Below are positions 1 through 4,766 of a DNA stretch of 5,152 nucleotides, in pieces. Each line of letters begins with the position of its first letter. The first letter of the stretch is position 1. A program made the translations under genes and the position numbers. The DNA is from an uncultured Ancrocorticia sp. (GTDB lineage: Bacteria > Actinomycetota > Actinomycetes > Actinomycetales > Actinomycetaceae), in assembly GCA_905373325.1 (NCBI GenBank), contig CAJPTB010000163.1, forward strand, positions 1 through 5,152. The letters are read 5' to 3'. Under the pieces are notes generated by a model. It worked only from the letters and a program-made list of their open reading frames with translations, did not search any database and was not told the DNA's origin.

Positions 1-593
1 AGGCCGGAGCGGGAGGCTTTGGGCGAGAAGCCGGCGGTTCGGGAGGCGAAGTCGGCGATCGGGCGGCGGATGCGGGCGGATCGGGGATTCCGGGTTTCAC
101 CGGTGAGGAGATTGCGGAACTAAAGGGGCTTCCTCGCGAGGTGGGATTGAGGCGGCGCGCGCTGACCGCGCACGTCGTTCTCGCGGAAGTGGCCGATGCG
201 CTCATGCGCGAGGAGTCTGCGGTGGGGCTCTTCCGGCCGGAGCTCGGCGTCGTGCAGCCTCCGCGGATGGTTGTCGAACTTGCGGACCTCTTGAGCAAGG
301 GGCAGGCCCCGATCCCGCTGTGGGTGGGAATCCGGGTGTCCAAGCCGGACCTCGTTTACGGCCGGACGTTGGGACTGCCGTTGTTCGGGCATCTCGACCT
401 TGAGGTGGTCGGGTCCTTGCACAGCGAGGAAGAGGTCTATGCGATGCTCTCAAACGTGGTCGACTACCTGCTTTCTGCCGACGCCTTCCTGCTTCCCGGG
501 CAGAGCGTCGGGTATCGCGACGGCAAGGATCTGGCGATTTCGCAGGCTGTGAGCCCGGCCGACCGTGCGGCGGTTTTGCACATCGGGTTCTAG
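1..593 (+). CDS. DUF4261-like protein of unknown function, 3' part (5' end outside window)
   Basis: The frame is open from the first complete codon (position 3) to the TAG at 591-593, so the gene starts outside the window. The visible N-terminal part (about 3-110) is a Gly/Ala-rich, low-complexity linker. From about 150 a compact domain follows: LTAHVVLAEVADALMRE, then a WVGIRV segment, YGRTLGLPLFGHLDLEVVGS, VYAMLSNVVDYLLSADAFLL and a final PGQSVGY. The order of an 'allele of hydrophobic strand, W-I/V strand, G-L-x-x-F-G-x-x-x-L/M-E, then Y-x-x-L-x-N-x-x-x-Y-x-L, then G-x-x-x-G' fits DUF4261 as I remember that family; this is by-eye recognition. No biochemical function is established for DUF4261. 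GTG at 141 could be an internal start, but AAAGGGG lies about 12 nt upstream, which is too far for a convincing ribosome site, and the reading frame clearly continues upstream. Third positions are strongly G/C, as expected of native coding sequence. Confidence 0.7.
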   Translation, partial: AGAGGFGREAGGSGGEVGDRAADAGGSGIPGFTGEEIAELKGLPREVGLRRRALTAHVVLAEVADALMREESAVGLFRPELGVVQPPRMVVELADLLSKGQAPIPLWVGIRVSKPDLVYGRTLGLPLFGHLDLEVVGSLHSEEEVYAMLSNVVDYLLSADAFLLPGQSVGYRDGKDLAISQAVSPADRAAVLHIGF

Positions 594-594
594 G

Positions 595-622
595 GTTCGT
601 TCCAGGGTTGCTCGGGCCTTTG
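595..622 (+). repeat. 28-bp direct repeat, copy 1
   Basis: A perfect 28-bp match to 656-683, starting GTTCGTTCCAGGG and ending GGGCCTTTG. This copy begins 1 bp after the stop codon of the upstream gene. The flanking bases (594 versus 655, 623 versus 684) differ, which sets the limits of the repeat. It has no convincing internal dyad symmetry. Confidence 0.9.
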
Positions 623-655
623 AGAGCGAAAAACTCCACGATGAACCGCCGATGC

Positions 656-683
656 GTTCGTTCCAGGGTTGCTCGGGCCTTTG
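656..683 (+). repeat. 28-bp direct repeat, copy 2
   Basis: Second perfect copy of the 595-622 repeat, offset by 61 bp, leaving a 33-bp spacer at 623-655. No third copy appears at the next expected position (about 717). It abuts a separate 17-bp imperfect tandem repeat. Confidence 0.9.
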
Positions 684-716
684 GCCTCTGTGTGCGGGTG
701 GCCTCTGTGCGCGGGG
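683..716 (+). repeat. 17-bp imperfect tandem repeat, two copies
   Basis: GGCCTCTGTGTGCGGGT at 683-699 is followed directly by GGCCTCTGTGCGCGGGG at 700-716, with two mismatches. It looks like a local slippage duplication in non-coding DNA. Confidence 0.75.
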
Positions 717-819
717 TCTGGCGGTGGGGGCTGCACGGTGTGTGACGCGCGGCTTGTGCGGGCGGAGGTCGCGCGGCTGGTGCGGAGGCGTCGTCGGGCA
801 TCCTGCAAAGGTTGACTTC

Positions 820-856
820 TCGAATAAACGACAGAAAATATCGAACAAAAAATTGA
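820..856. promoter_or_regulatory. Two degenerate LexA/SOS-box-like sites (speculative)
   Basis: Compared with the mycobacterial SOS box TCGAAC-N4-GTTCGA, 820-835 reads TCGAAT-N4-GACAGA (8 of 12) and 841-856 reads TCGAAC-N4-AATTGA (9 of 12). The left half-sites are good and the right half-sites poor. They are 21 bp apart (two helical turns), and the second overlaps the -35 element at 853. Some 13E12-family genes in Mycobacterium tuberculosis are DNA-damage inducible, which is why I looked. The match is weak and could be chance in AT-rich DNA. Confidence 0.15.
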
Positions 857-881
857 AACCATATCAAGTCTCGTGTATGAT
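853..881 (+). promoter_or_regulatory. Sigma70/SigA-type promoter of the HNH endonuclease gene
   Basis: TTGAAA at 853-858 and TATGAT at 876-881 are separated by exactly 17 bp. Each differs from the TTGACA/TATAAT consensus at one position. Transcription would start near 888, giving a leader of about 40 nt before the ATG at 928. A weaker alternative lies just upstream: TTGACT at 812-817 with a poor -10 (GAAAAT, 834-839). Confidence 0.7.
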
Positions 882-914
882 GGAGGAAAGGGAGACGCCG
901 GGGATCTTGCGGAA

Positions 915-919
915 GGAGG
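915..919 (+). promoter_or_regulatory. Ribosome binding site of the HNH endonuclease gene
   Basis: GGAGG lies 8 nt before the ATG at 928. It decides the start in favour of 928 over the downstream GTG at 1060, which has only a weak GGTGAG-type sequence close in front. Confidence 0.8.
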
Positions 920-927
920 CGGGCACA

Positions 928-2541
928 ATGACTCTCGACGACGTCGATGTGCCGGGCGTTCTTTGCCCGGCTAGGGTGGCGCTTTCTCAAGGCTTTGCCT
1001 GCGCCGGAGGCGGTGGAAGAGCGTTCGATCGGGGTCGAAAATCCGGTGTGGGTGAGTCTGTGAACGGATTGAAGGCCGACATTTCGGTTTTGGCCAGTCT
1101 GGACGTGTCAAAGGCTTCTGACGAGGAGCTTCTTGCCGGTGCTGAGGCGTTGGCAGGACTGGCCTCGCGCCTGGGAGCGGTGCGAGGCCGCTGGCTCGTT
1201 GCGATTGGAGAAAGGGGCAGTTGGCGCGCTTCGGGCGAGCGGACGCTGGTCCGTTGGAACGAGAAGGCCTCGGGGCAGTCGCCTGCTGCAGCCGCCCGTG
1301 AAATTGCCCGCGCTCAATCTTTGGGCGAGGAGTTGCCGGTCATGGCCGCCGCGCTGGAGTCGGGAGACGTGTTCGCCGAGCATATCGACGGCGTTCGACG
1401 AGTGTTTTCTACGCCCGCTCTGCGAGAGTCGCTTCGCCGCGAGGGGGTTCAAGAAGAGATAGTTCAGTGGGCGCGTCGGTCTGCTCCGCGTGAATTCGAG
1501 CGGCGGCTTAGAGCGCGCGCCCTGCGGGAGGACCCTGCCATGGGAGTGGCGGCGGAGAAAGACGAAGCTGCGCGGGAGAAGGTTGTCTTTTCCCCGTCGG
1601 GGTGGGGAATGCGCGTCAGCGGTTGGCTTTCCAGCGAGACTTCGGCTCTCGTGGATACGGCGTTGAGCGCGCTCATGGGGAGAAAGAGCGCCGACGACAC
1701 GCGGACTCTGCCGGAACGGCGCGCCGGAGCCCTTGTCGAGCTTGCCAGCGTCCGCCTCGATGAGGGAACTCTGGCAGCCGGGGCTCGCATCCGCCCGCAT
1801 TTGTCGGTTCATGTTCCCCTGGCGACTCTCATGCGCTTGGAAAACGCTGCCGGCGGCTGTCCTGCCCTCGACGCAAACGATTCTCCGGGGGCGCTTTCAA
1901 TGTTCAAAAGCGGCGTCGCAGCAACCGGAAGCGTCGACGCGCGCGGCGTCGGCGCCGTCGAAGCAGGTGGGGCCAATGACGGTGTGAACCGCGATGCTTC
2001 GGGGCGGTGCGTTGAGACGGGCGGTCAGGGGCGGGCCGGCGCGTGTCTGGAAAAGGTTCGCCGGCAACGGAAGAAGCTCGGCCCCCTCTTGGCGGTCATT
2101 CCCTCTGCAATCGATCTGAAGGCTTTGGCCGGAGCGGAGCCGGCCGCTTTTGACGATGGAACCGCACTGTCGATGTCTCAGCTTGCCCGGCTGGCATGCG
2201 ACTCTTCGATTGGCCGCATCGTGCTCTCTGCGACCGGGGAAGTTCTCGACGCGGGGCGAAGCAAGCGTTTGTTCACACCTGGGCAGACTCGCGCTGTAAT
2301 CGCCAGAGATCGAAACTGCCGGTACCCGGGGTGCTCGGAGACGATCCAGCACGGTCAGATCCACCATGCCTTGCCCTGGAAAAAGGGAGGCGCGACAGAC
2401 CTGGCCAACGCCGTCCTCCTGTGTTGGCATCACCATGCCCTCGTCCATCGCGAGATGACGACCATCGCCCACCACGACGGCGGATTCGTCTTCACTCGGC
2501 CAGATGGAACAATCATTGGAACGCGAAGGCACGGGGTGTGA
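928..2541 (+). CDS. DUF222 (13E12-family) HNH endonuclease
   Basis: A 537-residue protein with the classic two-part layout of actinobacterial DUF222/HNH proteins. The DUF222 region runs from about residue 47 to 303 and is mostly helical, closing with SVHVPLATLMRLE. A Gly/Ala/Asp-rich low-complexity segment covers about 306-378. The conserved bridge (LARLACDSSIGRIVL around C424, then DAGRSKRLFTPGQTRAV and ARDRNC) leads into the HNH domain. Motif residues are all present: C464 and C469 (CRYPGC), H479-H480, W484, G487-G488, T490, N494, C499 (LLC), H502-H503 and H507. A zinc-supported beta-beta-alpha-metal nuclease fold is therefore likely intact. The family is presumed to cut DNA, but its biological role is unsettled; members are often multicopy and include the M. 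tuberculosis 13E12 repeats. It is monocistronic, with its own promoter and ribosome site. Third codon positions look less GC-biased than in tgt, hinting at a separate history. GTG at 1060 is an alternative start. Confidence 0.9.
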   Translation: MTLDDVDVPGVLCPARVALSQGFACAGGGGRAFDRGRKSGVGESVNGLKADISVLASLDVSKASDEELLAGAEALAGLASRLGAVRGRWLVAIGERGSWRASGERTLVRWNEKASGQSPAAAAREIARAQSLGEELPVMAAALESGDVFAEHIDGVRRVFSTPALRESLRREGVQEEIVQWARRSAPREFERRLRARALREDPAMGVAAEKDEAAREKVVFSPSGWGMRVSGWLSSETSALVDTALSALMGRKSADDTRTLPERRAGALVELASVRLDEGTLAAGARIRPHLSVHVPLATLMRLENAAGGCPALDANDSPGALSMFKSGVAATGSVDARGVGAVEAGGANDGVNRDASGRCVETGGQGRAGACLEKVRRQRKKLGPLLAVIPSAIDLKALAGAEPAAFDDGTALSMSQLARLACDSSIGRIVLSATGEVLDAGRSKRLFTPGQTRAVIARDRNCRYPGCSETIQHGQIHHALPWKKGGATDLANAVLLCWHHHALVHREMTTIAHHDGGFVFTRPDGTIIGTRRHGV

Positions 2542-2566
2542 AGATGGGCCGCGAAAGACGATTGAA

Positions 2567-2609
2567 CGCACGGCGATCGCGAGTTCAGGCTTCGCGTCGG
2601 GCGCGTGCG
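2567..2609. other. Imperfect inverted repeat downstream of the HNH gene
   Basis: CGCACG (2567-2572) can pair with CGTGCG (2604-2609), and inside it CGCGA (2578-2582) with TCGCG (2592-2596) around a 9-nt loop. It begins 25 bp after the HNH gene stop, so it could help end that transcript. There is no T-tract, and the structure overlaps the candidate -35 of the next promoter, so a terminator role is only a possibility. Confidence 0.3.
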
Positions 2610-2619
2610 GCGCTACACT
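2591..2619 (+). promoter_or_regulatory. Candidate promoter of the yhhQ-tgt operon
   Basis: TACACT at 2614-2619 fits the TANNNT -10 pattern common in actinobacteria. A poor -35 (TTCGCG, 2591-2596) sits 17 bp upstream. Transcription would start around 2625-2627, leaving a leader of about 107 nt before the GTG at 2733. Judged by eye; the weak -35 limits confidence. Confidence 0.4.
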
Positions 2620-2622
2620 CTA

Positions 2623-2732
2623 CGAGGACGGCGGAGCGATTCGACGTCTCGGTTTCAAACCGGCCCCCGTGGTGGCAGCGCGGGGCGAACCCCCGCATCC
2701 CGCACCGAATGCCCTGTTTAAAGGAGTTCTCC
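2623..2732 (+). promoter_or_regulatory. Structured 5' leader with mutually exclusive hairpins, candidate cis-regulatory RNA
   Basis: The leader folds on paper into several stems. CGAGGACG (2623-2630) pairs with CGTCTCG (2645-2651) with one bulged G. CGGTTTCAAACCG (2650-2662) is a small palindrome competing with it. Hairpin A pairs CCCCGTG (2665-2671) with CGCGGGG (2679-2685) around a 7-nt loop, with one G-U pair. Hairpin B pairs GCGGGG (2680-2685) with CCCCGC (2691-2696) around CGAAC. A and B share 2680-2685 and cannot form together; CCCGC at 2699-2703 is a third possible partner. Such an either/or arrangement before a transporter gene is what a riboswitch or attenuator would show. It does not match the preQ1-I pattern as I know it, and no class can be assigned. 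Confidence 0.35.
2721..2726 (+). promoter_or_regulatory. Ribosome binding site that sets the yhhQ start at GTG 2733
   Basis: AAGGAG with a 6-nt spacer to GTG at 2733. An in-frame ATG at 2709 lies upstream of this site and would add eight residues (MPCLKEFS), but it has no ribosome site of its own, so GTG 2733 is preferred. Confidence 0.8.
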
Positions 2733-3488
2733 GTGAGCCACCGTCATGCCCGCCTAGGATACTTCGACATCGTCGCAGTATGTTTCGTCGCATTCCTTCT
2801 GCTGTCCAACATCGCCGCCACGAAACTCATCGGCGTAGACGTAGCCCTCGGAGGCTTTTCATGGCACCTGGTGTTCGACGGCGGAGCCATCCTCTTCCCG
2901 CTGACATACATACTCGGCGACGTCCTCTCCGAAGTCTACGGTTTTCGGCGGGCGCGCAGAGTCATCGTCACCGGATTCGTCGTTCAGATTCTGGCGTCTT
3001 TGACTTTCTGGCTCGTTCAGATCGCGCCGTCCGACCCCGACTACAAGAACCAGGAGGCTTTTGAAGCGGTTCTGGGCCAGGTGCCGCGCTTCGTCGCCGC
3101 CTCGCTGCTGGGATACCTCGCGGGCCAACTCCTCAACTCCCTTGTGCTCGTCAAGATCAAAAAGGCGTTCGGAGAGAAACGCCTATGGGCGCGCCTGCTC
3201 GGATCGACCGTGGTGGGAGAGGCCGCCGACACCGCCGTCTTCTGCCTCATCGCGTGGACCGGGAACGCGGGATGGGCCACGATCTTCAACCTCATGCTCG
3301 TCGGTTTCGCCTACAAAGTCGGCGTCGAAGCCGTTTTCCTGCCGCTGACCTACGCCGTCATCGGATTCGTCAAGAAGACGGACCCCGCGTATGCGAAATC
3401 CTCCCCTGAAAAGAAGGCCTCGTGCGAAGAGCGGGTTTCGTGCGAAGAGCGGGTTTCGAAGGCCGACGGCAAGGAGAATGCGAGATGA
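2733..3488 (+). CDS. yhhQ: YhhQ-family queuosine precursor transporter
   Basis: A 251-residue integral membrane protein of the YhhQ/Vut_1 family. In E. coli YhhQ imports the 7-deazapurines preQ0 and preQ1; some relatives are thought to carry queuine. Hydrophobic segments by eye: about 11-33, 46-62, 77-97, 118-140, 155-176 and 182-213. Family landmarks are SNIAATKLI (25-33), the GAILFPLTYILGDVLSEVYG block (51-70) with acidic D63 and E67, R72-R76, R119 with Q132 and N135, GEAADT (162-167, D166), and K195/E199 with P204 near the last helix. The C-terminal tail (214-251) is charged and holds a duplicated SCEERV hexapeptide, outside the conserved core. The stop codon overlaps the tgt start as ATGA, implying translational coupling and a shared pathway. 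Substrate (preQ0, preQ1 or queuine) cannot be read from sequence. The GTG start is supported by AAGGAG. Confidence 0.92.
   Translation: MSHRHARLGYFDIVAVCFVAFLLLSNIAATKLIGVDVALGGFSWHLVFDGGAILFPLTYILGDVLSEVYGFRRARRVIVTGFVVQILASLTFWLVQIAPSDPDYKNQEAFEAVLGQVPRFVAASLLGYLAGQLLNSLVLVKIKKAFGEKRLWARLLGSTVVGEAADTAVFCLIAWTGNAGWATIFNLMLVGFAYKVGVEAVFLPLTYAVIGFVKKTDPAYAKSSPEKKASCEERVSCEERVSKADGKENAR
3420..3458 (+). repeat. 18-bp perfect tandem duplication in the yhhQ tail
   Basis: The unit TCGTGCGAAGAGCGGGTT occurs at 3420-3437 and 3438-3455, followed by TCG. It is in frame and encodes S-C-E-E-R-V twice (residues 230-241). It lies after the last membrane segment and is likely a recent slippage duplication. 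Confidence 0.95.
3471..3476 (+). promoter_or_regulatory. Ribosome binding site of tgt inside the end of yhhQ
   Basis: AAGGAG lies 8 nt before the ATG at 3485, within the last codons of yhhQ. With the ATGA stop/start overlap (3485-3488) this allows both independent initiation and coupling to yhhQ translation. It picks 3485 over the in-frame upstream codon at 3422. Confidence 0.85.
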
Positions 3489-4723
3489 CGTTTGAGATTC
3501 GAGCCCGCTTAGACGCCCACCCGCTTGCCCGCACCGGAGTGCTGGCCACCCCACACGGCGAGATTGCCACACCCGCTTTCGTTCCGGTCGGAACCAAAGC
3601 CACCGTCAAGGCGGTGGCGCCCGAGGCGATTGCCGACGTCGGCGCGCAGGCCGTGCTCGCCAACGCCTATCACCTGTACCTGCAGCCGGGCTCCGACATC
3701 GTCGACGAAGCCGGCGGGCTCGGAAAATTCATGAACTGGCCCGGCCCGACGTTCACCGACTCGGGCGGGTTTCAGGTCCTGTCTTTGGGGTCGGGCTTCA
3801 AAAAGGTCCTTTCCGAGGAGTTCTCGGGCTCCTCGCACGCTGACGGGACAGTGGCGCCGTCGAAGGAACGCCTGGCCGACGTCGACGACAACGGCGTGTG
3901 GTTTCGCTCCCACCTCGACGGAAGTCGACACCGATTCACGCCCGAAGTCTCAATGCGCATCCAGCACGAGCTTGGGGCGGATGTGATCTTCGCCTTCGAC
4001 GAGCTGACGACGCTGCTCAATTCCCGCGCCTACCAGGAGGAGGCCCTCGAACGCACGAGGCGATGGGCTCTGCGGTGTTTGGCGGCCCATCGCGCACTCA
4101 CGGCCGAGCGCGAAGGCAAGCCATACCAGCAGCTCTTTGGGGTTGTCCAAGGCGCCCAGTACGAGGATCTGCGGCGTAAGGCCGCCCGCGACCTCGGCGC
4201 GATGGAAACGGACGGGCAGAGATTCGACGGCTTCGGCATCGGAGGGGCGCTGGAGAAGGAAAATCTGGGGACGATCGTCGGATGGGCCTCGCAGGAACTG
4301 CCCGAAGATCGGGCGCGCCACCTCCTCGGGATCTCCGAGCCGGACGATTTCTTCGCGGCGGTGGAGGCCGGGGCCGACACGTTCGACTGCGTCAACCCTT
4401 CCCGCGTCGCCCGCAACGCCGCGATCTACTCGCCCGACGGGAGGTTCAATCTCACGCGGGCCCAGTTCAGACGCGATTTCAACCCGCTCGTGCCCGGATG
4501 CGGCTGTTACACGTGCACGCACTACTCGCGCGCCTACCTCCACCATCTGTACAAAGCCAAAGAGATGCTCTTTTCCACACTCGCGACGATCCACAACGAG
4601 CACTTCACCGTGCGGCTCGTCGACGGGATCCGCGCGGCGATCGAAGCGGGCGACTACGCGGACTTCAAGGAGGAGACCCTTGGCCGGTTCTACGCGGGGA
4701 AATGGGGGAGAAGCACGGACTAG
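3485..4723 (+). CDS. tgt: tRNA-guanine(34) transglycosylase
   Basis: A 412-residue cytosolic enzyme that swaps guanine 34 of GUN-anticodon tRNAs (Asp, Asn, His, Tyr) for a queuosine precursor base. Catalytic and binding features are intact. D92 in TDSGGFQ matches the general acid/base Asp (Zymomonas mobilis D102) and D301 in TFDCVNPSRVARN matches the nucleophile (D280). D172 in FAFDE matches D156 and Q222 in GVVQGA matches Q203. The zinc site is C339-x-C341-x2-C344 with H370 (IHN), spaced 26 residues from C344 as in the Zymomonas enzyme. FRSHLDGSRHRFTPE is the usual tRNA/base-site segment. Two departures stand out. There is a roughly 26-residue insertion at about 103-138, which accounts for the length over the 386-residue Zymomonas enzyme. 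The base-pocket loop reads GIGGALEKE (251-259) where preQ1-type enzymes have VGGLAVGE. Both are, as I recall, common in Bifidobacterium/Actinomyces relatives. It is second in the operon after yhhQ. Confidence 0.97.
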   Translation: MTFEIRARLDAHPLARTGVLATPHGEIATPAFVPVGTKATVKAVAPEAIADVGAQAVLANAYHLYLQPGSDIVDEAGGLGKFMNWPGPTFTDSGGFQVLSLGSGFKKVLSEEFSGSSHADGTVAPSKERLADVDDNGVWFRSHLDGSRHRFTPEVSMRIQHELGADVIFAFDELTTLLNSRAYQEEALERTRRWALRCLAAHRALTAEREGKPYQQLFGVVQGAQYEDLRRKAARDLGAMETDGQRFDGFGIGGALEKENLGTIVGWASQELPEDRARHLLGISEPDDFFAAVEAGADTFDCVNPSRVARNAAIYSPDGRFNLTRAQFRRDFNPLVPGCGCYTCTHYSRAYLHHLYKAKEMLFSTLATIHNEHFTVRLVDGIRAAIEAGDYADFKEETLGRFYAGKWGRSTD

Positions 4724-4742
4724 CGGACTAGCGGGGACTAGC
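4717..4742. repeat. Three GGACTAGC octamers spanning the tgt stop
   Basis: GGACTAGC occurs at 4717-4724, 4725-4732 and 4735-4742; the first contains the tgt stop TAG. A second in-frame TAG, again preceded by a GAC codon, falls at 4739-4741. CTAG is usually a rare tetranucleotide, so three in 26 bp is notable. A small tandem duplication is the simplest explanation. Confidence 0.85.
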
Positions 4743-4747
4743 GGACC

Positions 4748-4766
4748 GCGGAGCCATGCGCTCCGC
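4748..4766. terminator. GC-rich hairpin between convergent genes, possible two-way terminator
   Basis: GCGGAGC (4748-4754) pairs with GCTCCGC (4760-4766) around a 5-nt loop (CATGC). It lies 24 nt after the tgt stop and directly next to the stop of the minus-strand gene (TGA read from 4769-4767), the usual place for a shared terminator. There is no T-tract on either side, so it would be a non-canonical terminator of the kind seen in high-GC genomes. Confidence 0.45.

Larger units (their letters stand above)
594..927. other. Gene-free intergenic region with repeats and an AT-rich promoter island
   Basis: This 334-bp stretch holds no credible gene. The left part (594-800) is G-rich and carries the direct repeats. 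The right part (about 812-890) is sharply AT-richer than anything else in the window and carries the promoter of the HNH gene. An open frame runs through it on the plus strand (565 to 927), and long open frames exist on the minus strand. Their translations are Arg/Pro/Cys-rich, overlap the upstream gene, and lack ribosome sites, so they look like GC-driven shadows. No clear terminator for the upstream gene was found. Confidence 0.7.

Noticed and set aside
595..683. Minimal CRISPR array (28-bp repeats, 33-bp spacer)
   Set aside because: There are only two repeats, no palindromic core, no leader and no cas genes. The spacing alone is not enough.
565..927. Upstream extension of the HNH gene frame starting inside the DUF4261-like gene
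   Set aside because: The extension overlaps the previous gene, runs through the repeats and the promoter, and encodes Cys/Arg/Gly-rich sequence unlike the family. ATG 928 has GGAGG at proper spacing.
202..990. Long minus-strand open frame
   Set aside because: It is Pro/Arg/Ala-rich, spans a real gene, the repeats and the start of another gene, and has no ribosome site. It is a GC-driven shadow.
1108..1812. Minus-strand frames opposite the HNH gene
   Set aside because: They lie antisense to a well-supported coding sequence and have shadow-like composition.
2611..2630. preQ1-I riboswitch core suggested by GCTACAC
   Set aside because: No flanking P1 stem and no A-rich tail at the right distance. 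TACACT is better explained as a -10 element.
2630..2706. tRNA-like element suggested by CGGTTTCAAACCG and a 5-bp stem followed by ATCCCGCA
   Set aside because: No matching 5' acceptor strand (GCGGGAT), no D arm or anticodon arm, and no TTC in the T-loop position.
2196..2732. Upstream extension of the yhhQ frame, including ATG 2709
   Set aside because: It overlaps the HNH domain coding region in another frame and lacks membrane or family similarity. AAGGAG lies between ATG 2709 and GTG 2733 and points to the latter.
3950..4603. Minus-strand frames opposite tgt
   Set aside because: They lie fully inside the confidently identified tgt gene, with no start signals or recognisable domains.
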